From Halomonas elongata DSM 2581 (GTDB lineage Bacteria > Pseudomonadota > Gammaproteobacteria > Pseudomonadales > Halomonadaceae): a stretch of DNA of 64,000 bases. Under the pieces are notes generated by a model. It saw nothing but the letters and a program-made list of their open reading frames with translations. It was not told the DNA's origin and searched no databases. A program made the translations under genes and the position numbers. The number at the start of each line of letters is the position of its first letter. Position 1 is the first letter of the stretch. The DNA is taken from positions 2,170,001 through 2,234,000 of the forward strand of contig NC_014532.2 of the NCBI RefSeq assembly GCF_000196875.2, read 5' to 3'. Below, in pieces: positions 16,951-26,271 of the stretch.

Positions 16951-16983
16951 GTGCCGACGCCATCGACATGGTGGCGTCGGCAC
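16951..16983. terminator. Hairpin between comEA-like gene and SDR
   Basis: Inverted repeat GTGCCGACGCCA / TGGCGTCGGCAC (12 bases, 9-base loop) between convergent genes. A second, smaller one (GATCGTT/AACGATC near 16922-16943) lies beside it. No U-run on either strand. Confidence 0.55.
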
Positions 16984-16988
16984 GACAT

Positions 16989-17750
16989 TTACAGCCGCAG
17001 CCCTCCATCGCACTCCAGGATCCGGCCGGTAAAGTAGTCATTCTCGAAGATGAAGGCCACGCTTTCGGCGATATCCTCCGGCTGCCCCAGACGCTTCAGG
17101 GGCACGCCCGAGGTGATTCGCTCCAGCATGTCCTGGCGTATCGAAGCGGTCATCTCGGTCTCGATGAAGCCCGGCGCCACGCCGCCGACACGGATGCCAT
17201 GACGCGCCAGCTCACCGGCCCAGGTAACGGTCAATGCCGCCACCCCGGCCTTGGCCGCCGAATAATTGCTCTGCCCCCGGTTGCCCGCCCGGGAAATACT
17301 CGAAATATTGACGATCACGCCTTCACGTCCTGACTCGATCATGCGCGCCGCCGCTTCACGCCCGCACAGGAAGACGCCGGTCAGGTTCACATCGATGACG
17401 CTCTGCCATTGCGACAGCGACATGGTGCTCTCGACCTGGCCATCCCGGGCCTTGACCAGCATGCCATCGCGCACGATGCCGGCATTGTTGACCAGACCGT
17501 CGATATGGCCGAGCGAGGATGAGATGGCGGAAAACGCCTCGCGAACCGAATCCTCATCGGCCACATCGGTCACGAACCCCTGGGCCTTGATGCCGGCGTG
17601 ATCCAGGCTGCCCAGGGCCTCGTCGAGACGCTCGCCGTCCCTGTCGAGCAATGCCTGGATCGCACCCCGGCGTCCCAGCCGTTCGGCCATTGCCAGGCCC
17701 AGTCCCTGGGCACCACCGGTAATGGCGATGACCCTGTTGTCGAGTTGCAT
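16989..17750 (-). CDS. Short-chain dehydrogenase/reductase (FabG-like)
   Basis: 253-residue SDR with the NAD(P) motif TGGAQGLG (residues 11-18), NNAG (88-91) and the catalytic triad Ser150, Tyr163, Lys167 in NISSISRAG...NYSAAKAG. It resembles 3-oxoacyl-ACP reductases and 3-hydroxyacyl-CoA dehydrogenases (type 10-like). An insertion-like stretch [12 protein letters not shown] follows NNAG and is also seen in some hydroxyacyl dehydrogenases. The ATG at 17750 is preferred by its GAGGACAGG site and by the motif position. It is a single-gene unit, so the substrate cannot be told from context. Confidence 0.85.
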   Translation of the reverse strand: MQLDNRVIAITGGAQGLGLAMAERLGRRGAIQALLDRDGERLDEALGSLDHAGIKAQGFVTDVADEDSVREAFSAISSSLGHIDGLVNNAGIVRDGMLVKARDGQVESTMSLSQWQSVIDVNLTGVFLCGREAAARMIESGREGVIVNISSISRAGNRGQSNYSAAKAGVAALTVTWAGELARHGIRVGGVAPGFIETEMTASIRQDMLERITSGVPLKRLGQPEDIAESVAFIFENDYFTGRILECDGGLRL

Positions 17751-17913
17751 GCCTGTCCTCCGGATATTGTCCTGATAGCGAATGAATGAAGATCGAAAGC
17801 CGAGTCTACGCTGTCCACCGGGCTGCGCCACCCTCCCTTGGCATCAGGCTGGGTCAGCTTGATTTTTCCGCTCACGCCCCCATGTCGTGGTCAATCGCCA
17901 TATTGGAGTCATC

Positions 17914-18447
17914 ATGCCTTTTCTTGTCATCTTCACCGTTTTCGCCCTGCTCGACTTCATTCTGCTGTTTTCGATCGGCAGCCAGATCGGGCTGCTGACC
18001 ACTCTGGCCCTGGTACTGGGCACCGGCTTCATCGGCCTTCACCTGATCCGCCGCGAGGGAGTGGCCACCTTTGCCCGGGCACAGGAGCGCATGGCCCGGG
18101 GCGAAGTGCCATCCGGCGAGTTGCTGACCGGTGCCGCCCTGATCTTCGGCGGCGCCCTGCTGATGGCGCCGGGCTTCCTGTCCGACGCACTGGGCTTCAT
18201 GTGCCTGATTCCCGACGCACGGCGGCTGATGGGCAAGCTGCTCGGCTGGCTCGGCCTGCGCATGGGCGGCGTTCACGTCCAGGGCGCCAGCTATCGGTCA
18301 CACGCCAGTACCAGCGCCAACGCCGATGCCGACTGGCAACAGGCCGATTCCCGGCAACGCGAGACACGCGACACCAGTCGTCAGGACAATGACGCCAGCC
18401 CGCTGGAAGGCGATTTCATCGGTCGCGACGAGCATCGTCGGTATTGA
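17914..18447 (+). CDS. fxsA: FxsA family membrane protein
   Basis: 177 residues; FxsA fold with three hydrophobic segments (MPFLVIFTVFALLDFILLF, IGLLTTLALVLGTGFIG, GAALIFGGALLMAPGFLSDA) and the family motifs GPGFLTD-like APGFLSDALG. The Ser/Asp/Gln-rich tail is poorly conserved. FxsA overexpression in E. coli affects phage T7 exclusion by F; normal function is unknown. The ATG at 17914 has TTGGAG upstream. It lies just before groESL, a common gammaproteobacterial neighbourhood. Confidence 0.9.
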   Translation: MPFLVIFTVFALLDFILLFSIGSQIGLLTTLALVLGTGFIGLHLIRREGVATFARAQERMARGEVPSGELLTGAALIFGGALLMAPGFLSDALGFMCLIPDARRLMGKLLGWLGLRMGGVHVQGASYRSHASTSANADADWQQADSRQRETRDTSRQDNDASPLEGDFIGRDEHRRY

Positions 18448-18468
18448 GAAATTTTTTATCGACGGGGG

Positions 18469-18496
18469 CTTGAAAGGTGAACAGCCAACCCCACTT
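18469..18496 (+). promoter_or_regulatory. Heat-shock (sigma-32) promoter of groESL
   Basis: CTTGAAA, 13 bases, CCCCACTT: the -35 is a perfect sigma-32 element and the -10 differs from CCCCATNT at one position. It directs transcription from about 18503 into groES. Confidence 0.88.
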
Positions 18497-18516
18497 ATCC
18501 GACAGCATCGAGTTTC

Positions 18517-18588
18517 GACTCCGGTTTTCCGGAGTCATTCACACGGAAGGCGAAGGTCGCCTTCACCCTGCGGGTCGCCCCGCGGGTG
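18517..18588 (+). promoter_or_regulatory. Three tandem hairpins in the groESL leader
   Basis: The untranslated leader (about 18503-18648) can fold into three successive hairpins: GACTCCGG-TTTT-CCGGAGTC (18517-18536), GAAGGCGA-AGG-TCGCCTTC (18546-18564) and an 11-base GC-rich stem with one bulge (18564-18588). None carries a U-run, so transcript stability or an RNA thermometer-like role is more plausible than termination. Confidence 0.6.
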
Positions 18589-18648
18589 GATGATTCAACC
18601 GCCGTGGCAGCGACGCCCGGCACAGCAACCATCAGGAGAACGTGAGCA

Positions 18649-18942
18649 ATGAACATCCGTCCCTTGCACGATCGCGTCGTCATTCGTCGCGTTGAAGAAG
18701 AGCAAAAGACCGCAGGCGGCATCGTGCTCCCGGGCAGTGCCCAGGAAAAGCCGACACGGGGCGAAGTGCTCGCCGTCGGTAACGGCCGGATTCTGGAAAG
18801 CGGCGATGTCCGTCCGCTCGACGTCAAGGTCGGCGACACCGTGATCTTCAAGGAAGGCTTCGGCGTCGAGAAGCAGAAAGTCGACGGCGAAGAAGTACTG
18901 ATCATGAGCGAATCCGACATCCTGGCCGTCGTCGAAGGCTGA
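18649..18942 (+). CDS. groES: Co-chaperonin GroES
   Basis: 97-residue heptameric lid of the GroEL chaperonin. [18 protein letters not shown], the mobile loop [19 protein letters not shown] with its IVL contact to GroEL, and the roof-region [11 protein letters not shown] are all present. Strong CAGGAGAA ribosome site. First gene of the groESL operon behind a sigma-32 promoter. Confidence 0.98.
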   Translation: MNIRPLHDRVVIRRVEEEQKTAGGIVLPGSAQEKPTRGEVLAVGNGRILESGDVRPLDVKVGDTVIFKEGFGVEKQKVDGEEVLIMSESDILAVVEG

Positions 18943-18972
18943 ACCGCGACGCCGTATACGCTCGAATTCTGA

Positions 18973-20649
<1,677 letters not shown>

Positions 20650-20682
20650 GCCGACCTCCTTCCAGGCTCAGCCTGAGACAGA

Positions 20683-20713
20683 CCCCCGCCGGGAGACCGG
20701 CGGGGGTTTCTTT
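20683..20713 (+). terminator. groESL terminator
   Basis: Perfect 10-base stem CCCCCGCCGG / CCGGCGGGGG with GAGA tetraloop followed by TTTCTTT, 33 bases after groEL: a canonical intrinsic terminator. Confidence 0.92.
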
Positions 20714-20823
20714 ATGCGAGAAAGAAGTAGGAAGAAGGAAGAGAGAAGACAGACAATGTAGAATCTCCGCCAATATGTAACACGCTCGCTTCTCTTCCCT
20801 CTTAGCCCTTACGTCTTTGATCT

Positions 20824-21558
20824 ATGTTGTCGAACATCCGCATCGTTCTCGTCCAGACCTACCACCCCGGTAACATCGGCGCCTCGGCGCGGGCCATGAA
20901 GACCATGGGACTCACCGATCTGGTACTGGTCAATCCCCGCTGTTTCCCCGATCCCGAGGCCTCCAGGCTCGCCGCTGGGGCCGAGGACGTCGTCGACCAG
21001 GCTCGCGTCGTCACCTCGCTGAGCGAAGCGGTAGCCGACTGCGTGCAGGTGGTGGGCGCCAGCGCACGGCTGCGCAGCTATCCTTTGCCCCACTACGACG
21101 AACCCGCGGAGATGGCCACCAGCCTGGTCGACAATGCACGGGAAGCGCCCGTGGCACTGGTCTTCGGACGCGAGCGGTTCGGCCTGACCAACGATGAGAT
21201 TCGTGACTGCAGCCACCAGGTCAGCATTCCCGCCAACCCGGACTACGGCGTGCTCAACCTGTCCCAGGCCGTACAGGTTCTGGCCTACGAGACCTTCGGC
21301 GCCTGGCGTCGCCTCCCCGACAGCGACTATCAGCACCCTCGTCACGCCTCGGTCCCCTTGCCCACCCGCCAGCAGCTCGGCCACTTTCATGACCATCTCT
21401 CGCGAGTCATGCAGGCCAGCGGCTTCATCACCCAGCCCCATGCCCGCACCGAGGAACAGTTGCGCGCCCTGTTCGACCGCGCCCAACCCACGAGGCGCGA
21501 TATCTCGCTGCTGCGCGGTTTGCTGAGCTCTCTGGAGGAAGGCATTCAGGACGAGTGA
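20824..21558 (+). CDS. trmJ: tRNA (cytidine/uridine-2'-O-)-methyltransferase TrmJ
   Basis: 244-residue SPOUT methyltransferase that 2'-O-methylates position 32 of tRNAs. The three SpoU motifs are present: NIGASARAMKTMG, LVFGRERFGLTNDEI and IPANPDYGVLNLSQAVQ, the last two forming the knotted SAM site. Length agrees with E. coli TrmJ (246). No clear Shine-Dalgarno precedes the ATG. In many relatives trmJ lies beside suhB and the isc genes; here it is followed by the putative Csr-type RNA. Confidence 0.92.
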   Translation: MLSNIRIVLVQTYHPGNIGASARAMKTMGLTDLVLVNPRCFPDPEASRLAAGAEDVVDQARVVTSLSEAVADCVQVVGASARLRSYPLPHYDEPAEMATSLVDNAREAPVALVFGRERFGLTNDEIRDCSHQVSIPANPDYGVLNLSQAVQVLAYETFGAWRRLPDSDYQHPRHASVPLPTRQQLGHFHDHLSRVMQASGFITQPHARTEEQLRALFDRAQPTRRDISLLRGLLSSLEEGIQDE

Positions 21559-21624
21559 GCCACGGTCAACGAATCGTCATCCAAGCGACACCTCGCTGTC
21601 ATTTCCGTACGCGATAGTGATCCT

Positions 21625-21776
21625 GCCCGAGGACGGGACGAGGCAAGGGACACTGCCACTGTCGTGCCAGGGACGCTAAGGGGCAGGACGCCCCTCAAGG
21701 AAATCGGCATCAGGACGATGCCCAGGGAGGACGAGGATAACTCGCCACGGTGGCCGTCACCGTGGCGTTTTTCTTT
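21625..21776 (+). ncRNA. Putative CsrB/RsmY/RsmZ-type CsrA-sequestering RNA
   Basis: Non-coding interval between trmJ and the aminotransferase gene. It contains ten GGA motifs in about 107 bases. Several are displayed in hairpin loops: CCCG-AGGA-CGGG (21626-21637), GGCA...TGCC with AGGGACAC loop (21642-21657), GGGGC-AGGAC-GCCCC (21680-21694) and GGCATC-AGGAC-GATGCC (21706-21722). Single-stranded AGGGAGGACGAGGA follows, then an intrinsic terminator. Repeated loop (A)GGA sites plus a terminator are the diagnostic architecture of CsrB/RsmZ RNAs, which titrate the translational regulator CsrA/RsmA. The 5' end is a guess (about 7 bases after GATAGT at 21613-21618); I see no convincing -35 or GacA-box. 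Such RNAs evolve quickly, so sequence search alone may miss it. Confidence 0.8.
21743..21776 (+). terminator. Intrinsic terminator of the putative Csr-type RNA
   Basis: Perfect 10-base stem CGCCACGGTG / CACCGTGGCG, 5-base loop, then TTTTTCTTT. It is 185 bases past trmJ, too far to be that gene's natural end unless the RNA is part of its transcript. Confidence 0.92.
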
Positions 21777-21789
21777 GGCCTTCACGCTC

Positions 21790-22764
21790 TTAGGCCTTCA
21801 CGGGCGTCAACCACTCCGCATATCCCTCCAGACCATCGCCGAGTTCACCGCGAGTCACGCGTCGATACAGCGCCTGAAGACGGGCGGTGAAGGAACTCTC
21901 GTCGATCGGATGCGACGGGGACGGAGCCCCGACCAGGGCCCCGATATGCCGACCGTCCAGCTCCCGCAACGGTAGAATCTCCGCCGCGGTCCCCGTCACG
22001 AAAGCCTCGTCGGCGGTGTAGACTTCATCGCGGGTGATACGCCTCTCCACCACCTCGACGCCCATGACATCCCGCGCCAGGCGGATCACGCTGTCACGGG
22101 TGATGCCCTGCAGACAGGATGTGGTCTGCGGGGTATGCAGGACGCCATCGCGCAGCAGGAAGACGTTGGCCGCCGAGGCCTCGGCCACATATCCCTCGGT
22201 ATCGAGCATCAGGGTCTCGTCGAAGCCGGCCTTCACGGCACTGTTCAACGCCATGATCGAATTCACGTAATTGCCGTTGGTCTTGGCACGGCAAGCGCTG
22301 ACATTGACGTGATGCCGCGCCCAGGACGAAGTGATCGCCCGCAGTCCGATGGCGGCCGCCTCGGGAGAGATATAGGCGCCCAGATCCCAGGCCGCGACCA
22401 TCACATGCGTCGTCAGCCCCTTGGCACGTAGCCCCAGCCCCTCGGCCCCCAGGAACACCGTGGGTTTCAGGTAGGCATCCTGCAGCCCGTTGCGTATCAG
22501 GCATTGGCGCTGGGCCTCGATCAGGGCTTCGGCATCGAACGCCAACGGAATGTCGAGGATATGGGCGCTGTCGAGCAGCCGGCGCGTATGCTCGGCGACC
22601 CGAAAGAGCTGCGTGCCGGACGCCCCGGCATAGGCACGCACGCCTTCGAAGCATCCCATGCCATAGTGCAGGCTGTGGGTCAGCAGGTGTGTGGTGGCCT
22701 CCCGCCAGGGAAGCCACTCGCCATCCAGCCACAACCAGCCATCGCGATCGTACAGCGGGGTCAT
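21790..22764 (-). CDS. Class IV aminotransferase, branched-chain (IlvE) type
   Basis: 324-residue PLP enzyme. Family marks: HYGMGCFEGVRAY, Lys161 in ACRAKTNGNYVNS (Schiff-base lysine), Glu195 in EGYVAEASAANVF, and TSCLQGITRDSVIRLA. It is close to bacterial branched-chain aminotransferases (E. coli IlvE 309 residues), so a role in Leu/Ile/Val metabolism is the default. However it lies only 12 bases after the deacetylase gene, as the last gene of a long catabolic operon, which suggests it may transaminate an intermediate of that pathway. Sequence cannot separate the two. Confidence 0.85.
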   Translation of the reverse strand: MTPLYDRDGWLWLDGEWLPWREATTHLLTHSLHYGMGCFEGVRAYAGASGTQLFRVAEHTRRLLDSAHILDIPLAFDAEALIEAQRQCLIRNGLQDAYLKPTVFLGAEGLGLRAKGLTTHVMVAAWDLGAYISPEAAAIGLRAITSSWARHHVNVSACRAKTNGNYVNSIMALNSAVKAGFDETLMLDTEGYVAEASAANVFLLRDGVLHTPQTTSCLQGITRDSVIRLARDVMGVEVVERRITRDEVYTADEAFVTGTAAEILPLRELDGRHIGALVGAPSPSHPIDESSFTARLQALYRRVTRGELGDGLEGYAEWLTPVKA

Positions 22765-22776
22765 GCCACTCTCTCC

Positions 22777-23883
22777 TCAAGACCCACCGGCGGCAAACCA
22801 GCGGGCGCACCAGTCATCGATCATGCCGCGCTGATGGGGCTGCAGTGCCTGATAGCCCCAGGCGGCGATCTCGTCATTCTGCGGGTCGGGTACCGAGGTC
22901 GTGCTGCCGCACAGCGCCTGTATCACGGCATGGCCACAGAACGGCACATAGCCTTCCGAGTAGCCGCCCTCGTGGACCATCACCAGTCGCCCGTCGCAGA
23001 GGCGTTCGGTCAGCGCCACGAGCTCTCGGGTCATCTCGCCGAAGGCCCGGCTGTTGAGCATCATCTTGCCCAGCGGGTCCTTGGCGCAGGCATCATAGCC
23101 GCAGGCCACCACCACAAGATCCGGCGCAAAGGCCTCGATGGCCGGCAGCACCAGCGAGCGCATGGCGTACTCATAGGCACCTAGGCCACAGCCGGGCGGC
23201 AACGGCAGGTTGAGATTGGCCCCCAGCCCGGGGCCTTTCCCCTGCTCCTCGAAGGCGCCGGTCTCCAACGGATAATTACCGTCCTGGTGCACCGATACGG
23301 TCAGCACCTCGGGATCGGCATAGAAAGCGGCCTGCTGGCCATTGCCGTGATGCACGTCCCAGTCGAGAATGACCACCCGACGAACCAGGCCCAGCGCCCG
23401 GGCCCGCATGACCGCCACCGGGATATTGCCCAGCAGGCAGAAGCCCCGGCCACGGTCGGCTTCGGCATGGTGACCCGGCGGGCGGCACAGGGCATAGGCA
23501 TTGCTCAGTCGACCACGCGCCACCGCCTCCACGGCGGCAACGGCCAGGCCCACCGACTGTCGAGCCGCCGCCAGGCTGCCAGGCAGGTAAGGCGCCCCCT
23601 CGCCGGCATCGCCGCCCCGCTCGCGGTCCCCGGCCTCGAGCCGGTCGAGATAGGCCCCGGTGTGGAAGCGCCGTAAGTCCTCGATCTCGACCGGGCCCGC
23701 CTTGCGGACCTCGAGTTCATCGATCAGCCCCGAGACTTCCAGCAGGTTCTTCAAGCGTCGCTTGCTCTCGGGGCTCTCGGAAGCCGGCTGGGGCTGGCGA
23801 TAGTCACCGAGCGAAGCGAAGACACCGATGGCCCCCGGGTCATGCCAGAAGCAGCGCTCGTGCCAGAAGAACCCCGTACTCAC
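22777..23883 (-). CDS. Histone-deacetylase-family amidohydrolase (acetylpolyamine amidohydrolase-like), second copy
   Basis: 368-residue zinc hydrolase of the class II HDAC/acetylpolyamine amidohydrolase fold. Visible: CRPPGHHAEADRGRGFCLLGN with the catalytic His pair, the zinc ligands in ILDWDVHHGNGQQ (Asp-x-His), the later Asp in VVACGYDACAKDP, and MVHEGGYSEGY with the transition-state Tyr. These enzymes remove acetyl groups from small amines or lysine. The GTG at 23883 is preferred: it overlaps the previous stop as GTGA and has GGGAGG upstream. It differs clearly from the deacetylase at 25214, so the operon carries two non-redundant copies. Confidence 0.88.
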   Translation of the reverse strand: MSTGFFWHERCFWHDPGAIGVFASLGDYRQPQPASESPESKRRLKNLLEVSGLIDELEVRKAGPVEIEDLRRFHTGAYLDRLEAGDRERGGDAGEGAPYLPGSLAAARQSVGLAVAAVEAVARGRLSNAYALCRPPGHHAEADRGRGFCLLGNIPVAVMRARALGLVRRVVILDWDVHHGNGQQAAFYADPEVLTVSVHQDGNYPLETGAFEEQGKGPGLGANLNLPLPPGCGLGAYEYAMRSLVLPAIEAFAPDLVVVACGYDACAKDPLGKMMLNSRAFGEMTRELVALTERLCDGRLVMVHEGGYSEGYVPFCGHAVIQALCGSTTSVPDPQNDEIAAWGYQALQPHQRGMIDDWCARWFAAGGS

Positions 23884-24824
23884 TCGGCCTCCCCTCTCCG
23901 GCATTCCCACACCTCGATAGCCGCCGCCAGGTCCTCCAGCGATGCCCCTACCGACTTGAATACCGTGATCGCCTCGGGTCCGCTGCGCCCGGCCTTGTGC
24001 CCTGCAAGCAGCTCGGCGAGCTCGGCACGGATATCCTCGAACGCAAAGGCACCCTCGTCGACGGCCTGATGGATGTCACCGGCCTCGCCACGCGCCCCGG
24101 CATAGGTATCCACGAAGACTTCCCCGCGTCTCAGGCACTCGCCATCGGTCTCGCGCATGCTGGGCTTGAAGGCGCCGATCAGGTCGAGATGCGTACCTGG
24201 CGTCAGCCAGTCGCCATGCACCAGCGGATCGCTGGAAAGCGTCACGCAACTGATCAGGTCGGCATCGCCGCATGCCGCCTGCAGATCGCTCACCGCCTCG
24301 GTGTCGAAGCGGTCGGCATACGCCTCGGCCAGCCGGCGCGCCTTGTCCGGCTGGCGCCCCCAGACGCGAACGCGGCGGATGGGCCGCACCGAGGCATGCG
24401 CCTCGATGACCATCGGCGCCAGCTTGCCGGTGCCTACCACCAGCAGCGTTTCGGCGTCCTCACGGGCCAGTTCGCGGGCGGCCAGTGCCGATGCGGCGGC
24501 GGTGCGCCGGCGCGTCAGCTCGCTGCCGTCGATACAGGCCAGCGGCTGCCCATGGTCGCCCTCGCTGAGCAGGTAGACGCCGGCGATCGCCGGCAGGCCA
24601 TGCGCAGCGTTCTGGGGGAAGACATTGACCATCTTCACCCCGATGTAGCCGTCCTGCTCCCAGGCCGGCATCAGCAACAGCGTGGCCTCGCCGTCGCGAC
24701 GCTGCATGGCATGGTGATGGCGCGGAGGCGACTCCACGCCACGTCGGAACGTCTCGGCCAACCGCTCCACCAGTGCCGGCCAGGCCAGGCTGGAAGCGAC
24801 TTCCCCGGCGTCGATGATGCGCAT
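23880..24824 (-). CDS. Ornithine cyclodeaminase / mu-crystallin family protein
   Basis: 314-residue NAD(P)-dependent family member. It has the substrate lysine region GYIGVKMVNVFPQN, the Rossmann motif VVGTGKLAPMVIEAH, and IGAFKPSMRETD with the acidic residue equivalent to the catalytic Asp of ornithine cyclodeaminase. Members include ornithine and lysine cyclodeaminases, ketimine reductases and pyrroline-2-carboxylate reductases; sequence alone does not decide. It begins one base after the RidA stop (GGAGGAG ribosome site) and overlaps the next deacetylase by 4 bases. Beside RidA and an aminotransferase, a cyclic-imine substrate is the best inference. Confidence 0.85.
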   Translation of the reverse strand: MRIIDAGEVASSLAWPALVERLAETFRRGVESPPRHHHAMQRRDGEATLLLMPAWEQDGYIGVKMVNVFPQNAAHGLPAIAGVYLLSEGDHGQPLACIDGSELTRRRTAAASALAARELAREDAETLLVVGTGKLAPMVIEAHASVRPIRRVRVWGRQPDKARRLAEAYADRFDTEAVSDLQAACGDADLISCVTLSSDPLVHGDWLTPGTHLDLIGAFKPSMRETDGECLRRGEVFVDTYAGARGEAGDIHQAVDEGAFAFEDIRAELAELLAGHKAGRSGPEAITVFKSVGASLEDLAAAIEVWECRRGEAE

Positions 24825-24825
24825 A

Positions 24826-25182
24826 TCACTCCTCCGGCAGTGCCGCCACGACCATGATCTCGACCTTCCATTCGGGCTTGGCAAGCTTAGCTTCCACCGC
24901 CGCACGCACCGGCGGCCGCCCCGGGGTCACCCAGGCGTCCCAGGCGGCGTTCATGTCGGCGAACTCGGCCATGTCGTTCACCCAGATCTGCGCCGATACC
25001 AGATGCTCCTTCGAGGTACCGGCCCGGCCGAGAAGCTCGTCGATGCGCGCCAGAACCTGCTCGGTCTGGCCGCGCATGTCGGCGCCGGCATCCGCGGGTA
25101 CCTGGCCGGCCAGGTAGACGGTGCCGTTGTGAATGGCGATCTGGCTCATGCGGGCATTGCTGTCGTAATGGGTCAGGCTCAT
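24826..25182 (-). CDS. RidA family protein (imine/enamine deaminase-like)
   Basis: 118 residues, YjgF/YER057c/UK114 fold. The end carries GRPPVRAAVEAKLAKPEWKVEI, with the Arg equivalent to the catalytic Arg105 of RidA and the Glu near the C-terminus. VYLAGQVPAD is the conserved early strand. RidA proteins hydrolyse reactive imines made by PLP enzymes and amine oxidation. The ATG at 25182 fits the family N-terminus better than the longer frame. Position between two deacetylases and a cyclodeaminase homologue suggests it handles an imine in the same pathway. Confidence 0.88.
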   Translation of the reverse strand: MSLTHYDSNARMSQIAIHNGTVYLAGQVPADAGADMRGQTEQVLARIDELLGRAGTSKEHLVSAQIWVNDMAEFADMNAAWDAWVTPGRPPVRAAVEAKLAKPEWKVEIMVVAALPEE

Positions 25183-25213
25183 GACGTGTCTCTCACAGTG
25201 AAGGCGGCGCCAC

Positions 25214-26248
25214 TCAGGCACCGGTGAAGCCGGCCATGAAAGCGGCCAGATTGTGACTCAGATAATCGGTGGGATACCCCCCCTCCTGCACCAGCACCGT
25301 GGGCAGATCGAGCTCGGCGAGCCGACGGCCCACCGCCGTGAAATCCTCGCGTTCCAGGGCCAGACCCGCCAGCGGATCGGCCTTGTGGGCATCGAGCCCG
25401 AGCGCCACCACCACGGCCTGGGGCGCGTAGTCGGCGAGCCGCTCGAGCAGCGTCTCCAGGCCATCGAGGAAGGCCGCGCCGTCACTGCCCAGGGGCAGCG
25501 GCAGGTTGACGTTGGCCCCCTCGCCCTCTCCCTCGCCGGTCTCGTCGGCTCCGCCCCAGAAGAACGGATAGAAGTCCGCCGGGTCGGCATGCAGCGAGCC
25601 GGTCCAGACATCGCGGCGCGCGTAGAAAATGTCCTGGGTGCCGTTGCCGTGATGCAGGTCCACATCGACGATGGCCACCCGCGCGAAACTCTCGCGTAAC
25701 ACCGTGGCGGCCAGGGCGGCGTTATTGAGGAAGCAGAACCCCCCGGCGCGCTCCGGGCCGGCATGATGTCCCGGCGGCCGGCACAGGGCATAGGCATGGT
25801 GCTCGCTGCCGCTGACCGACTCGGCCGCGGCCTGGGCGGTAGCCGCACTGGCCAGGATGCCGGCGAAGCTGTCGGCGGTGATCGGACAGGCCATGTCATG
25901 CAGGTGCCAGCCTGCCTGGCCAACCGGATGACGCGGATAATGGTGGCCCCCGCCGCAGGGATGCACATTGGGTGCGACGATCTCGGCGGCATCCGGCAAT
26001 GCCTGCCAACGGGCGTGAATGGTCGCCAGGAAGTCGAGATAGCGCGGCGCATGAATCCGCGCCAGGCGCGTCTTCAGCCGTTCACTGTCGACGCCACCAG
26101 GGGCGGTCAGCGAAAGCCCGACCTCGGCCAGGCCCTGCGCCAGCAATTCGGCGCGCACCGGTCCTTCCGGGGAAGGCGCCGGACGCCCTCGCAGCAGGAA
26201 GTGCTCCGGCGCGTGACGTTCCTGGTCAGGATGATAGAAAAGCCTCAT
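25214..26248 (-). CDS. Acetylpolyamine amidohydrolase-like deacetylase, first copy
   Basis: 344-residue HDAC-fold enzyme resembling acetylpolyamine amidohydrolase of Mycoplana ramosa, including the N-terminal pattern MRLFYHPDQERH, the long active-site loop near residues 90-115, CRPPGHHAGPERAGGFCFLNN (His161, His162), DVDLHHGNGTQDIFY (zinc ligands Asp197, His199), Asp286 in LGLDAHKADP and Tyr325 in EGGYPTDYL. All catalytic residues are intact. Substrates would be N-acetylated polyamines or similar small acetamides. It lies 23 bases after dctM, so substrate import through the TRAP transporter followed by deacetylation is the simplest reading. Confidence 0.9.
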   Translation of the reverse strand: MRLFYHPDQERHAPEHFLLRGRPAPSPEGPVRAELLAQGLAEVGLSLTAPGGVDSERLKTRLARIHAPRYLDFLATIHARWQALPDAAEIVAPNVHPCGGGHHYPRHPVGQAGWHLHDMACPITADSFAGILASAATAQAAAESVSGSEHHAYALCRPPGHHAGPERAGGFCFLNNAALAATVLRESFARVAIVDVDLHHGNGTQDIFYARRDVWTGSLHADPADFYPFFWGGADETGEGEGEGANVNLPLPLGSDGAAFLDGLETLLERLADYAPQAVVVALGLDAHKADPLAGLALEREDFTAVGRRLAELDLPTVLVQEGGYPTDYLSHNLAAFMAGFTGA

Positions 26249-26271
26249 GCGCAGCGTCCTTGTAGCGCCCC

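Noticed and set aside
21559..21785. Small proteins in the trmJ-aminotransferase gap
   Set aside because: Short frames there lack ribosome sites, and the GGA-rich hairpin pattern with a terminator is better explained as RNA.
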